Notes: generated from the sequence alone by a model not told the origin. Positions 7,865-17,059 are shown, counted from the first letter of the stretch. The stretch is 17,720 bases of DNA from an uncultured Collinsella sp. (GCA_958415525.1 CATYZE010000035.1:1-17720); one strand, 5' to 3'. Numbers and translations: made by a program.

Positions 7865-8527
7865 ATGGCGGCATTACAGCTATGCGAGCGGCCGGTCGTG
7901 CTGTTCGATTTTGACGGTACGGTGGCTGACACGGGCCGGGCGGTGATGACCTCGACGCGCAAGACGCTGGCTGCGCGCGGGTTTTCGGAAGTGCAGATGG
8001 GTGACCTGCGCCGCATGATCGGACCCCCGCTGTGGAAGAGCTTCCACGACTTTTACGGCTTTACGCGCGAGGAGTCGCTCGTGGTGGCCGACGAGTACCG
8101 CGTCTTTTTTGACGAGCTGGGGCCGGAGGAGTATCCCGTGTTCGACGGGATCCCCCAACTGCTCGATGGGCTCGCGGCGCAGGGGCATCGCATGGCGGTC
8201 GCGACCTCGCGCATGGAGGCAAAGTGCATCGACATGGTGCAAGAACTGGGGCTTTGCCAGTTTGAAGCCGTGGTTGGCATGAATCCGCCGCAGGGGCGCG
8301 AGACCAAGGCGGATTCGGTGCGCGACGCGCTGGCGGCGCTTGGCGCGACCGCGGACGAGGCCGTGATGATCGGCGATCGCTTTAACGACGTCGAGGGCGC
8401 GCACGCGATGGGCGTGCCGTGTATCGGCATCTATTCGGGCGCGGCGGCGCCGGGGGAGCACGAGGCCGCGGGCGCCGACGCGGTGGTGCACTCGGTGGCC
8501 GAGCTTGCTAAACTTTTCGCTATATAA
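7865..8527 (+). CDS. HAD-superfamily hydrolase, phosphoglycolate phosphatase/5'-nucleotidase-like
   Basis: A 220-residue cytosolic phosphatase. The four HAD motifs are visible: DFDGT (15-19; nucleophile Asp15, acid/base Asp17), Thr114/Ser115 in AVATSR, Lys148, and the acidic pair in IGDRFNDVEGA (Asp171, Asp175). An alpha-helical cap follows motif I and includes IGPPLWKSF (52-60), a pattern common in the Gph/5'-nucleotidase-like subgroup. Substrate is not predictable; small phosphate esters such as phosphoglycolate or nucleoside monophosphates are typical. GAAGAGGG (7851-7858) is well spaced for ATG 7865, making the in-frame GTG at 7832 and ATG at 7859 less likely. The M20 peptidase starts 54 bases after its stop, suggesting co-transcription. 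Confidence 0.87.
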   Translation: MAALQLCERPVVLFDFDGTVADTGRAVMTSTRKTLAARGFSEVQMGDLRRMIGPPLWKSFHDFYGFTREESLVVADEYRVFFDELGPEEYPVFDGIPQLLDGLAAQGHRMAVATSRMEAKCIDMVQELGLCQFEAVVGMNPPQGRETKADSVRDALAALGATADEAVMIGDRFNDVEGAHAMGVPCIGIYSGAAAPGEHEAAGADAVVHSVAELAKLFAI

Positions 8528-8581
8528 GTGTTTGATGTGAGGGGCGGGCGCGCTCGCCGCTCATTGGTTGGGAGGTTGTCC

Positions 8582-10018
8582 ATGAATCAGGTGGAGCAGA
8601 GCGTCGCCGAGTATGTCGACGAGGTCTGGGAGGATGTCGTCGCCGATATTGAGCAACTGGTGAGATATCCGTCTGTGGCGGTTTCTGCCGATGCGGAGCC
8701 CGGCGCGCCGTTTGGCCGCCCGGTCCGTGATGCGCTCGACTGCGCGCTCGGTATCGCGCAAAAGCTCGGCTACCAGACGAGCGACGACGAGGGTTATGTG
8801 GGTATCGCCGATATCCCGGGTCGCGGCGACAAACAGCTCGCGACCATCTGCCACGTGGACGTGGTTCCCGCCGGCCCCGGCTGGAACACCGATCCGTTTG
8901 CGATGGAGCGTCGCGAGGGCTGGCTGCTCGGCCGCGGCGTGATTGACGACAAGGGCCCGGCCGTGCTGTCACTCTACGCCGGCGCCTACCTGCTCAAGCA
9001 CGGCATCACCCCGCGCTATACCTTCCGCGCGCTGCTAGGCTGCGATGAAGAAGTGGGCATGTCCGACGTTCACCATTATTTGGAGAACTACGCAGATCCC
9101 GACTTTTTGTTTACGCCCGATGCCGAGTTCCCGGTCTGCAATGCCGAGAAGGGCCAGTTCGAGGCGACGTTCGTGAGCCCCAAGATCGACGGCGGGCGCA
9201 TCGTGTCCTGGAGCGGCGCCGAGGCGACCAACGCTATCCCGTCGCAGTCTATTTGCGAGCTTGCGATTGCCGTCGACGAGCTGCCGGCGCCGGTCGAGAA
9301 CGCCGACCGCCTGGAGATCACGGCGCTCGACAACGGTCATGCGCAGATTTTCGCCCACGGCATTGGTGGCCATGCCTCGATGCCCGAGGGTACGGTCAAC
9401 GCCGTCGGCCTGATCGTGGCGTACCTGCGCGAGGCCGAGGACGCGTTTGGCGCCCGCGGCGAGCGTCTGCTGACGCCTGCCGAGCACGAGTTCGTCAAGT
9501 TCCTGGCCTTTGTGCATGCGGATGCTTATGGCCGCGGCCTGGGGATTGATGCGACGAGTGCGGCGTTTGGCCCGCTCACCTGCAACCCCGGCGTCATCCG
9601 CGTGGTGGATGGCCACATTGAGCAGGTCATCGACGTGCGTTTCCCCGACAGCACGAGCGCCGACACCATGTGCGAGCAGCTTGAGCCGCTCGTGGGCCGC
9701 TTTGGCGTGACGTATCGCGTGGGCCGCGCCAAGGTGCCGTTCTCAGTTTCGGCCGACGATCCGGCCGTGAAGGCGCTTATTGATACCTATAACGAGTTTA
9801 CGGGCAAGCATGCCGAGCCCTTTGCCATGGGCGGCGGCACGTACGCGCGCAACTTTGCCCGCGCCGTCTCGTTTGGCCCCGAGGAGACCGGCCTGGAGCT
9901 GCCCGCGTGGGGCGGCCAGATGCACGGTCCCAACGAGTGCGCCAACGAGGAACAGCTCAAGCAGGCGCTCAAGATCTATATTGTGGCGATCCTCCGTCTC
10001 AACGAACTTGAACTGTAG
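8582..10018 (+). CDS. pepV: M20-family dipeptidase, PepV-like
   Basis: This 478-residue di-zinc metallopeptidase lacks a signal peptide, as expected for cytosolic PepV, which hydrolyses dipeptides (including carnosine-like Xaa-His). Metal and catalytic residues align with the family: HVDVVP (His91, Asp93), GRGVIDDKGP (bridging Asp near 122-123), CDEEVGM (Glu156 base, Glu157), TPDAEFP (Asp180) and QMHGPNE (His448). GGHASMPEG (262-270) and GGGTYAR (417-423) are typical of the PepV branch. The lid domain lies between ~Asp180 and ~400. GGAGG at 8571-8575 sets the start at 8582, seven bases downstream, rather than the in-frame GTG at 8528. It probably shares a transcript with the HAD gene and ends in a cluster of hairpins. 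Confidence 0.92.
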   Translation: MNQVEQSVAEYVDEVWEDVVADIEQLVRYPSVAVSADAEPGAPFGRPVRDALDCALGIAQKLGYQTSDDEGYVGIADIPGRGDKQLATICHVDVVPAGPGWNTDPFAMERREGWLLGRGVIDDKGPAVLSLYAGAYLLKHGITPRYTFRALLGCDEEVGMSDVHHYLENYADPDFLFTPDAEFPVCNAEKGQFEATFVSPKIDGGRIVSWSGAEATNAIPSQSICELAIAVDELPAPVENADRLEITALDNGHAQIFAHGIGGHASMPEGTVNAVGLIVAYLREAEDAFGARGERLLTPAEHEFVKFLAFVHADAYGRGLGIDATSAAFGPLTCNPGVIRVVDGHIEQVIDVRFPDSTSADTMCEQLEPLVGRFGVTYRVGRAKVPFSVSADDPAVKALIDTYNEFTGKHAEPFAMGGGTYARNFARAVSFGPEETGLELPAWGGQMHGPNECANEEQLKQALKIYIVAILRLNELEL

Positions 10019-10020
10019 GG

Positions 10021-10114
10021 CTTCCCCAGGCACCCGACCTTGCCCCTCAAACCGTCGCTTGCGTACCAAAGTACGCGGCGCTCCTCTTTCGGGGCAATCT
10101 CGGGCACCTGGGAA
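10021..10114. repeat. Long imperfect hairpin downstream of pepV
   Basis: The outer arms around 10022-10045 and 10090-10113 are near reverse complements (TTCCCCAGG...TTGCCCC against GGGGCAA...CCTGGGAA, a few mismatches and one bulge). A perfect inner hairpin, GCGTAC-CAAA-GTACGC, lies at 10061-10076. There is no T run at the end, so this is not a classic terminator. The nested form and intergenic site suggest a dispersed repeat unit or structured 3' UTR; its function is unknown. Confidence 0.6.
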
Positions 10115-10140
10115 ACCCCAACATTTTGCTTGGATACACG

Positions 10141-10164
10141 AGCCCGGTGCTTCGGCTCCGGGCT
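10141..10164 (+). terminator. GC-rich UUCG-capped hairpin
   Basis: AGCCCGG (10141-10147) pairs with CCGGGCT (10158-10164). After one T-T mismatch, two GC pairs close a TTCG tetraloop, a very stable arrangement in RNA. The following bases, TCTATA, are a poor T tract, so this may work together with the hairpin just downstream in ending the pepV transcript. Confidence 0.6.
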
Positions 10165-10170
10165 TCTATA

Positions 10171-10243
10171 AGTTGCGGTGGAATAGTTCCTAGAATCGGC
10201 TGCTTGGCGGCCAAACAGGAACTATCCCACCGCAACTTCTTTT
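10171..10243 (+). terminator. Copy C of the TGCGGTGGAATAG hairpin family; terminator of pepV
   Basis: The 21-base arms at 10171-10191 and 10217-10237 pair at 20 of 21 positions, and CTTCTTTTT follows the second arm, giving a strong intrinsic terminator. The outer arm is the same as in the repeats at 3207 and 6771 (TTGCGGTGGAATAG). The inner part of the stem differs on both sides in a compensating way (AGGGA/TCCCT there, TTCCT/AGGAA here). The loop also keeps CGGCTG and GCCAAA. It is therefore a diverged member of the same family. Confidence 0.8.
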
Positions 10244-10441
10244 TATCGGTGTAAAAGGCGTGCCATGGTTGTGGTGGGGATTGTTATTCGTTTGTAAAGG
10301 CTGGGCCGTGCTTGCGGTAAGGGTCTATCAGATGCCCGTAAGAAACCGCAGCTGGCGCGGCTGTCGTCCAATCGAGGTCGTATCTTTCCAAACAGCAAAG
10401 CGGGCAGGGTGCCCGCGAGTCGCATGTATGAAAGGAAGATC
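10244..10441 (+). promoter_or_regulatory. pstS upstream region with leader hairpin
   Basis: This stretch has no gene and should hold the pst promoter, but I find no convincing -35/-10 pair. TTGTTA (10281) and TTTGTA (10291) are about 10 bases apart and faintly resemble PhoP-type direct repeats; this is too weak to call. A 7-bp perfect hairpin GCGGGCA-GGG-TGCCCGC lies at 10400-10416, and AAGGAAG (10432-10438) is the ribosome binding site for ATG 10442. Confidence 0.4.
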
Positions 10442-11383
10442 ATGCTCGATCAGGCTTATTCTCGTCGTCAGTTCCTCGGCCTCGCTGGTGGTCTTGCCAG
10501 CATCGTCGGTCTCGGCCTTGTTGGTTGCGGCGGCTCTAACACTTCCGATGCCGCCGACAAGGGTAGCGCCGCTGCCGCTGCCGAGTCCGTCTCCGGCGAG
10601 GTGACCTACGACGGCGCCTCTTCGTTCCAGGCTCTCGTCGAGGCTGCTGCCGAGAAGTTCATGGACGCCAACCCCGACGTTTCCATCTCCGGTTCGGGTA
10701 ACGGTTCGGGCAAGGGCCTGACCGCTGTCGCCGCCGGCACCGTCACCATCGGTAACTCCGACGTCTTCGCCGAGACCAAGCTCGAGGCCGACCAGGTCAA
10801 GAACCTCGTTGACCACGAGGTCGCCGTCGTGGGCATGGGCCCCGTCGTCTCCAAGAACGTCAAGGTCGACGACCTGTCCCTCGAGCAGCTCAAGGGCATC
10901 TTCTCCGGCCAGATCACCAACTGGAAGGAGGTCGGCGGCGACGACGCCACCATCGTCGTCCTCAACCGTAAGGCCGGCTCCGGCACCCGCGCCACCTTCG
11001 AGGCCGCTGTCTTTGGCGACGAGGCTGTCGACTTTAAGGGCGACGCCGAGCTCGACAAGTCCGGTGACGTCCAGACTCAGATCACCAGCACCGACAACGC
11101 CATCTCCTACCTTGACTTCTCGCACTTCGACGACTCCAAGTTCAACGCTATCAAGGTCGAGGGTGTGGAGCCCAAGAGCGAAAACGTCACCGACGACTCC
11201 TTCAAGATCTGGGCTACCGAGCACATGTACTGCTCCAAGGACGCCGACGATGCCACCACGGCCTTCCTGGAGTTCATGCTCTCCGACGATGTCCAGGGCA
11301 AGCTCGTCGAGGAGCAGGGCTTCATCCCCGTCTCCGCCATGAAGGTCGTCAAGGACGCCAGCGGCAAGGTTTCCGCTAAATAA
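10442..11383 (+). CDS. pstS: Phosphate ABC transporter substrate-binding lipoprotein PstS
   Basis: This 313-residue protein captures inorganic phosphate outside the membrane and delivers it to PstC/PstA. The signal peptide has a twin-arginine motif SRRQFL (residues 7-12), a short hydrophobic stretch and a lipobox LVGC with Cys29. That implies Tat-dependent export and lipid anchoring. A low-complexity Ser/Ala/Asp linker follows to ~50. Phosphate-binding motifs are visible as GSGNGSG (84-90), GNSD (104-107) and AGSGTR (178-183). AAGGAAG at 10432-10438 supports ATG 10442 over in-frame ATGs at 10409 and 10424, which would push the RR motif inward. It heads the pstSCAB operon. Codon use is strongly biased to C-ending codons (GTC, GCC, AAG), as expected for a highly expressed protein. 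Confidence 0.95.
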   Translation: MLDQAYSRRQFLGLAGGLASIVGLGLVGCGGSNTSDAADKGSAAAAAESVSGEVTYDGASSFQALVEAAAEKFMDANPDVSISGSGNGSGKGLTAVAAGTVTIGNSDVFAETKLEADQVKNLVDHEVAVVGMGPVVSKNVKVDDLSLEQLKGIFSGQITNWKEVGGDDATIVVLNRKAGSGTRATFEAAVFGDEAVDFKGDAELDKSGDVQTQITSTDNAISYLDFSHFDDSKFNAIKVEGVEPKSENVTDDSFKIWATEHMYCSKDADDATTAFLEFMLSDDVQGKLVEEQGFIPVSAMKVVKDASGKVSAK

Positions 11384-11408
11384 GTAATCGCCCCCGGAAA
11401 GGTTTGCA

Positions 11409-12317
11409 ATGGCAAAACAGCTGCCAAAGCGCGACCTTGAGAACGTGGGCCTGGGCGTCACGGGCGCGTGCGTAGCGCTCGTGACGCTTGTTGTTGCCGC
11501 GCTCATCTTTATGGTCGCCCAAAAGGGCCTCTCGGCTTTTGTCAAGGACGGCGTCTCGGTCGTCGAGTTTTTCACCGGTACCAAGTGGGACCTGGCCAAC
11601 ACGGCCGAAAACGGCCTGCCCTATACCGGTGCCCTGCCCCTGATCGTCACCTCGTTTGCGGTCATGGTGCTCTCCACGCTCATCGCGCTGCCCATCGCCA
11701 TCGGCTCTGCCATCTTCGCGGTCGAGATCCAGCCCAAGTTTGGCTCCAAGGTCTTCCAGCCGCTCATTGAGCTTTTGACCGGCATCCCCTCGGTCGTCTT
11801 TGGCCTGATCGGTTTTCACGTGGTCGTCGGCCTTATGAAGAGCATCTTCCACGTGAGCACGGGCCTGGGCATCCTGCCCGGCGCCATCGTGCTGGCCGTT
11901 ATGATCCTGCCGACCATGACCACGCTTTCGGTCGACGGCCTGCGCGCCGTGCCCGACAGCTACCGTCAGGGCTCGCTCGCGCTGGGCTATACCCGCTGGC
12001 AGACCATCTGGCACGTGGTGCTCAAGTCCGCCATGCCGTCGCTCATGACCGCGGTCATCCTGGGCATGACCCGCGCCTTTGGCGAGACGCTCGCCGTGCG
12101 CATGGTCATCGGCGGTATCGAGGCCATGCCGACGTCGCTGCTGTCGCCGGCTTCGACCATCACGACCACGCTCACCACGTCCATGGCGGTCTATGCCGAG
12201 GGCTCGGCCCAGGACGACGTCCTGTGGGCACTCGGTCTGCTGCTGATGGGCATGAGCCTCATCTTCATCCTGATCATCCATCTTATTGGCCGCAAGGGGG
12301 CGAAGGCTCGTGGCTAG
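11409..12317 (+). CDS. pstC: Phosphate ABC transporter permease PstC
   Basis: This 302-residue integral membrane protein forms the phosphate channel with PstA. Six hydrophobic segments are apparent: one near residues 15-40, then segments starting about LPLIVTSF, LLTGIPSVVFG, GILPGAIVLAV, MPSLMTAVILG and DDVLWALGLLL. The cytoplasmic coupling loop that contacts PstB is GYTRWQTIWHVVLKSAMPS, an EAA-type motif. The conserved TGIPSVVFG stretch is typical of PstC/PstA. GGAAAGG (11396-11402) sets the ATG. It starts 25 bases after pstS and its last 8 bases overlap the start of pstA, showing translational coupling. Confidence 0.94.
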   Translation: MAKQLPKRDLENVGLGVTGACVALVTLVVAALIFMVAQKGLSAFVKDGVSVVEFFTGTKWDLANTAENGLPYTGALPLIVTSFAVMVLSTLIALPIAIGSAIFAVEIQPKFGSKVFQPLIELLTGIPSVVFGLIGFHVVVGLMKSIFHVSTGLGILPGAIVLAVMILPTMTTLSVDGLRAVPDSYRQGSLALGYTRWQTIWHVVLKSAMPSLMTAVILGMTRAFGETLAVRMVIGGIEAMPTSLLSPASTITTTLTTSMAVYAEGSAQDDVLWALGLLLMGMSLIFILIIHLIGRKGAKARG

Positions 12318-13232
12318 CACGCGCATCCATATCGACGAGGCGAGACTCGGGCGTGTCCAAAAACAGGACCGCATCGCCACGGGCGTGTTGACGGCGATCG
12401 TCGCCATCGTCATGCTCATCGTCGTTTCCATGGTGGCCTACATCCTGTTCGAGGGTATATCGACGCTGTTCCAGCCGGGCTTCCTCACGGAGCCGTCACG
12501 CGCCAACGGCACCCAGGGCGGCGTGCTCTACCAGCTGTTCGACTCGTTCTACCTGCTGCTGATCACCTTGGTCATCTCGGTGCCCATCAGCTTGGGCGGC
12601 GCGGTTTTCCTGGTCGAGTACGCACCCGACGGCCCCATTCGAGATATCGCTTCCACCGCCATCGAGACGCTGTCCTCGCTGCCTTCCATCGTCGTCGGCA
12701 TGTTCGGCTTCCTGGTGTTCTCGGTACAGCTGGGCTGGAAGTACTCCATCATCTCCGGCGCCGTCGCGCTCACCATGTTCAACATCCCCATCCTGGTGCG
12801 CGTGATTCAGCAGGCGCTCGAGGACGTGCCGCAGGCCCAGCGCGATGCGTGCCTGGCCATGGGCCTCACTCGCTGGGAGGCCACGCTGCACATCCTGATC
12901 CCCGAGGCCATGCCCGCCATCGTGACCGGCATCGTGCTTTCGGCCGGCCGCGTGTTTGGCGAGGCTGCAGCGCTGCTCTTTACCTCGGGCATGAGCTCGC
13001 CGGTTCGCCTGAACTTCTTGAGCTTTAACCTGTCGAGTCCCACCTGCGCCTGGAACGTGTTCCGCCCCGGTGAGTCGCTCGCCGTGCACATCTACAAGAT
13101 CTATGGCGAGGGCAGTCCCGAGGCCCAGCAGATCGTTTGGGGCACCGCGGCGCTGCTGATGATTTGCGTGCTGCTGTTTAACGTAGTCGCCCGTATCGTG
13201 GGCAAGCAACTGGCAAGGAAGATGACGGCCGA

Positions 13233-13236
<4 letters not shown>
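12310..13236 (+). CDS. pstA: Phosphate ABC transporter permease PstA
   Basis: This 308-residue partner of PstC has six predicted membrane segments (the first about TGVLTAIVAIVMLIVVSMVA). It also has ETLSSLPSIVVGMFG and the EAA-type coupling loop GLTRWEATLHILIPEAMPA. I chose the GTG at 12310, which overlaps the end of pstC by 8 bases and has AAGGGGGCGAAGG just upstream (12293-12305). An in-frame TTG at 12286 would add eight residues and is less likely. Its TGA overlaps the pstB ATG (ATGA), so the three genes are tightly coupled. Confidence 0.93.
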
Positions 13237-14105
<869 letters not shown>

Positions 14106-14123
14106 TCCGGGACATGCTTGAGG

Positions 14124-14149
14124 CCCGCGGCGGCCACGGTTGTCGCGGG
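14124..14149 (+). other. Short hairpin after pstB
   Basis: CCCGCG (14124-14129) pairs with CGCGGG (14144-14149). There is no T run. It precedes the strong terminator at 14161-14197 and may simply help protect the 3' end of the pst mRNA. Confidence 0.35.
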
Positions 14150-14160
14150 ACTGATTGGAG

Positions 14161-14197
14161 AGGCGGGTCATCTCTTGCGGGAGATGGCCCGCCTTTT
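14161..14197 (+). terminator. Rho-independent terminator of the pst operon
   Basis: AGGCGGGTCATCTC (14161-14174) pairs with GAGATGGCCCGCCT (14181-14194) with one mismatch across a 6-base loop, and TTTTT runs to 14197. This is a textbook terminator that separates pstSCAB from the ABC-F gene. A TATCAT box at 14228-14233 may be the -10 of the next gene, with no good -35. Confidence 0.88.
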
Positions 14198-14268
14198 TGT
14201 GTCGTGTGCGGCCTGCCTTTTCGCTGCTATCATGGACAACGTTGAATTTCTACGAAGGAGCAGGGCAT

Positions 14269-16128
14269 ATGGCGATTCTTTTGGGATGCGATTCCGTCAG
14301 CCTAGAGTTTCCCACCAAGCATATTTTCGATAGCGTGACGCTCGGCGTGGGCGAGGGCGACCGCATTGGTATTGTCGGTAAAAACGGCGACGGCAAGTCG
14401 ACGCTGCTGAGCGTGCTCGCCGGCACGCTGGAGCCCGATGACGGACGCGTGACGCACCGCCGCGGCACCACGATCGGTCTACTCGGCCAAAAGGATCAGC
14501 TTGTCGACACCGATACCGTGCATCATGCCGTTGTGGGCGACACGCCCGAGTATGAGTGGGCGTCGAGTCCGCGTACGCGCCAGATTCTGGCCGGTCTCAT
14601 CAGCGATGTGCCCTGGGAGGGCATGGTGGGCGAGCTCTCGGGCGGTCAGCGCCGTCGCGTGGACCTCGCGCGCCTGCTGATTGGCGACTACGATGTGCTC
14701 ATGCTCGACGAGCCCACCAACCACCTGGACATGCGCACCATCAACTGGCTTGCGCGTCACTTAAAGGCCCGCTGGCAGCGCGGCCAGGGCGCCATGCTCG
14801 TGGTCACGCACGACCGCTGGTTCTTGGACGAGGTCTGCACCAGCATGTGGGAGGTCCACGACGGCCAGGTAGATCCCTTCGAGGGCGGCTACTCGGCATA
14901 TATCCTGCAGCGCGTGGAGCGCGACCGCATGGCCGCCGTTACCGAGGAGCGCCGTCGCAACATGGCGCGCAAGGAGCTCGCGTGGCTGAGCCGCGGTGCC
15001 CAGGCGCGCTCCACCAAGCCCAAGTTTCGCGTGGATGCCGCTCGCGAGCTGATCGCCGACGTACCGCCCGTGCGCGACGAGCTGGAGCTCAAGCGCCTGG
15101 CCGTGAGCCGCCTGGGCAAGCAGGTTATCGACGTGGTCGATGTGGACGCCGGCTATGCGGATACCGATGGCGCGCCCAAGCAGGTGCTCACCGACGTGAC
15201 CTGGCTCATCGGTGCGGGCGACCGCTATGGCCTTTTGGGCGAGAACGGCGCCGGCAAGTCGACCTTGCTCGACGTGATCCAGGGCAAGATTGAGCCCACG
15301 CGCGGCCGTGTGAAGATTGGCCAGACGGTGCGCTTTGGCGTTCTGTCGCAGCAGCTCGAGGAACTCGAGCCCTACATGGGCGACACGATTCGCGAGGTGC
15401 TCGGCAACTATAAGAAATACTACGTCATCGACGGCAAGGAGACTTCGCCCGAGAAACTTTGCGAGCGCCTGGGCTTTACGACACAGCAGCTCTGGAGTCG
15501 CATCGGCGATCTTTCGGGCGGCCAGCGCCGTCGCCTGTCGCTGCTGCTGACGATCCTGGACGAGCCCAACGTGCTTATCCTGGACGAGCCCGGCAACGAC
15601 CTGGATACCGACATGCTCGCGATTGTCGAGGACCTGCTCGACGGCTGGCCCGGCACGCTGATCCTGGTGACGCACGACCGCTTCTTGATGGAGCGCGTGA
15701 CCGACCAGCAGTGGGCGCTGCTCGACGGCCACCTGACGCATATGCCCGGCGGCGTGGACCAGTACCTGCGCCTGTGCAACGCCACCGCCGAGGGCGAGCC
15801 CGTGGGTGCGCCGAGCGCCAAGACCGGCACGTTTGACACTGGTGCCGCGGCGGCTGCGGCCGAAAAGCCCAAGTCGAGCGGCCAGCCCAATGGCCTTTCC
15901 AACGCCGAACGCCAGAAGCTTCGCCGCGAGGTGAGCTCGCTCGAGCGCAAAATGGAGACGCAGCGCGCCCGCGTGGAGGAGGCCGAGGCCGCGATGGCTC
16001 AGGTCGACCCCACCAACTACACGGCGCTGGGCGAGCAGCAGGCAAAGATCGACGAGGCCCACGCCGCCATGGACGAGTTGGAGATGGCGTGGCTCGAGGC
16101 GAGCGAGAAGCTCGAGGGCGAGGAGTAG
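14269..16128 (+). CDS. uup: ABC-F family ATPase, Uup-like
   Basis: This 619-residue protein has two ABC domains and no membrane segments, so it is an ABC-F ribosome/DNA-associated ATPase, not a transporter. Domain 1: Walker A GKNGDGKST (37-45), LSGGQRRR (123-130), LDEPTNHLD (146-154). Domain 2: GENGAGKST (324-332), LSGGQRRR (415-422), LDEPGNDLD (438-446). The linker carries KELAWLSRGAQARSTK (235-250), characteristic of Uup. Residues ~543-619 form the charged coiled-coil C-terminal domain of Uup, which binds nucleic acid. Uup affects transposon excision, ribosome function and branched DNA. A resistance-type ABC-F is less likely given the short linker and coiled-coil tail. AAGGAG (14255-14260) fixes ATG 14269 over an in-frame upstream start at 14155 that runs through the pst terminator. 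Confidence 0.88.
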   Translation: MAILLGCDSVSLEFPTKHIFDSVTLGVGEGDRIGIVGKNGDGKSTLLSVLAGTLEPDDGRVTHRRGTTIGLLGQKDQLVDTDTVHHAVVGDTPEYEWASSPRTRQILAGLISDVPWEGMVGELSGGQRRRVDLARLLIGDYDVLMLDEPTNHLDMRTINWLARHLKARWQRGQGAMLVVTHDRWFLDEVCTSMWEVHDGQVDPFEGGYSAYILQRVERDRMAAVTEERRRNMARKELAWLSRGAQARSTKPKFRVDAARELIADVPPVRDELELKRLAVSRLGKQVIDVVDVDAGYADTDGAPKQVLTDVTWLIGAGDRYGLLGENGAGKSTLLDVIQGKIEPTRGRVKIGQTVRFGVLSQQLEELEPYMGDTIREVLGNYKKYYVIDGKETSPEKLCERLGFTTQQLWSRIGDLSGGQRRRLSLLLTILDEPNVLILDEPGNDLDTDMLAIVEDLLDGWPGTLILVTHDRFLMERVTDQQWALLDGHLTHMPGGVDQYLRLCNATAEGEPVGAPSAKTGTFDTGAAAAAAEKPKSSGQPNGLSNAERQKLRREVSSLERKMETQRARVEEAEAAMAQVDPTNYTALGEQQAKIDEAHAAMDELEMAWLEASEKLEGEE

Positions 16129-16134
16129 GCGAGG

Positions 16135-16905
16135 ATGATCAAGGCCGCGTTTTTCGATATCGACGGCACGTTGCTGAGCTTTAAGACCCATCGGATTCCG
16201 GCGTCGGCGCAGCAGGTGCTCGACAGCTTTCATGAGCAGGGGATTGCGTGCGTGATCGCCACGGGTCGCCCGACCTACCAGATGCCCGATTGGCTGTTCA
16301 ACTTGGGTTGGGATGCGTACATTACGCTTTCGGGCCAGCACTGTTTTGATGCCAAGGGCGTTTACCGTAGCTGCCCGATTGACCCGGACGACGTTGCGGT
16401 GATTGTGGACCAGGTGGCGCAGGGGCGCTATGATTCGCTGTGTATGCAGGGCGAGAACTCGTTTGTGAACCGCCTGTCCGAGCGCGTGGTGACGGCCGGC
16501 AGCAACGCGGGAATCGTTTACCACGAGGAGCCGTTTGAGCATGCCTTTGACGCGCCGGTCTACCAGTTTTGCGCCTTTGTGGATCCGGCCGACGAGCATA
16601 TCGTGACCGATTCGGTATCGCATTCGCTCACTACGCGCTGGTGTGATTTGTTCTGCGACATTATCCCTTCCAACGGCGGCAAGGACCTGGGCGTGGCGGC
16701 GACGCTCGAGCGGCTGGATATCGACGCGAGCGAGGCGATCGCCTTTGGCGATGGCGAGAACGACCTGTCGATGTTTTCCGCCGTGGGCACGAGCGTGGCC
16801 ATGGGCAACGCGCAGGATACCGTGAAGGCCGCGGCGACCTACGTTACGACCGCCGTAGACGACGACGGCATTTACAACGCCGCCAAGCACTTTGGGCTAC
16901 TGTAG
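16135..16905 (+). CDS. Cof-type HAD-superfamily phosphatase
   Basis: A 256-residue phosphatase of the Cof/YbjI (HAD class IIB) type. Motif I is FDIDGTL (Asp8, Asp10), motif II ATGRP (42-46, Thr43), motif III Lys183, and motif IV FGDGENDLSMF (Asp206, Asp210). The cap lies between motifs II and III. Such enzymes dephosphorylate sugar phosphates, FMN, PLP or similar; the substrate cannot be assigned. It begins 6 bases after the ABC-F stop, so the two genes are co-transcribed. The product overlaps in role, not sequence, with the HAD gene at 7865. Confidence 0.9.
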   Translation: MIKAAFFDIDGTLLSFKTHRIPASAQQVLDSFHEQGIACVIATGRPTYQMPDWLFNLGWDAYITLSGQHCFDAKGVYRSCPIDPDDVAVIVDQVAQGRYDSLCMQGENSFVNRLSERVVTAGSNAGIVYHEEPFEHAFDAPVYQFCAFVDPADEHIVTDSVSHSLTTRWCDLFCDIIPSNGGKDLGVAATLERLDIDASEAIAFGDGENDLSMFSAVGTSVAMGNAQDTVKAAATYVTTAVDDDGIYNAAKHFGLL

Positions 16906-16915
16906 CTGCGGCCGG

Positions 16916-16980
16916 CACTTAGGGACGTTCCTTTTCTGCCGGCAGCTGGGGACACTCCTTGCGGGGCGTCCCCATTTTGT
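16916..16980 (+). terminator. REP-like element with terminator hairpin after the HAD gene
   Basis: GGGGAC (16948-16953) pairs with GTCCCC (16968-16973), followed by ATTTTGTTTTC, a usable terminator. Just upstream are AGGGACGTTCCTT and a CTGCCGGCAG palindrome (16936-16945). The GGGACGTNC core also occurs at 117-126, so part of this region seems to be a dispersed repeat. Confidence 0.6.
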
Positions 16981-17007
16981 TTTCGTCCCGCATGTTTTGT
17001 GAAACAC

Positions 17008-17059
17008 GGCTAACTTTTAGGCAAAGTAGTAAGACATGGGCAACTTTTGCGGTAAAGTA
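17008..17059 (+). promoter_or_regulatory. Tandem operator-like repeats upstream of the DtxR-type gene
   Basis: Two similar sequences start at 17008 and 17038, 30 bases apart. Each reads roughly GGNNAACTTTT-N2-4-GGNAAAGTA, an imperfect inverted repeat (AACTTT against AAAGTA). GGCTAAC recurs at 17081-17087. DtxR/MntR dimers bind such interrupted palindromes, often as paired dimers, so autoregulation of the downstream gene is a reasonable inference. A promoter such as TTGCGG (17047) with AGTATC may overlap the second site. Confidence 0.5.

Noticed and set aside
10270..10300. PhoP/PhoB box upstream of pstS
   Set aside because: Only two weak TTGTTA/TTTGTA-like units at about 10-base spacing; not enough to call.
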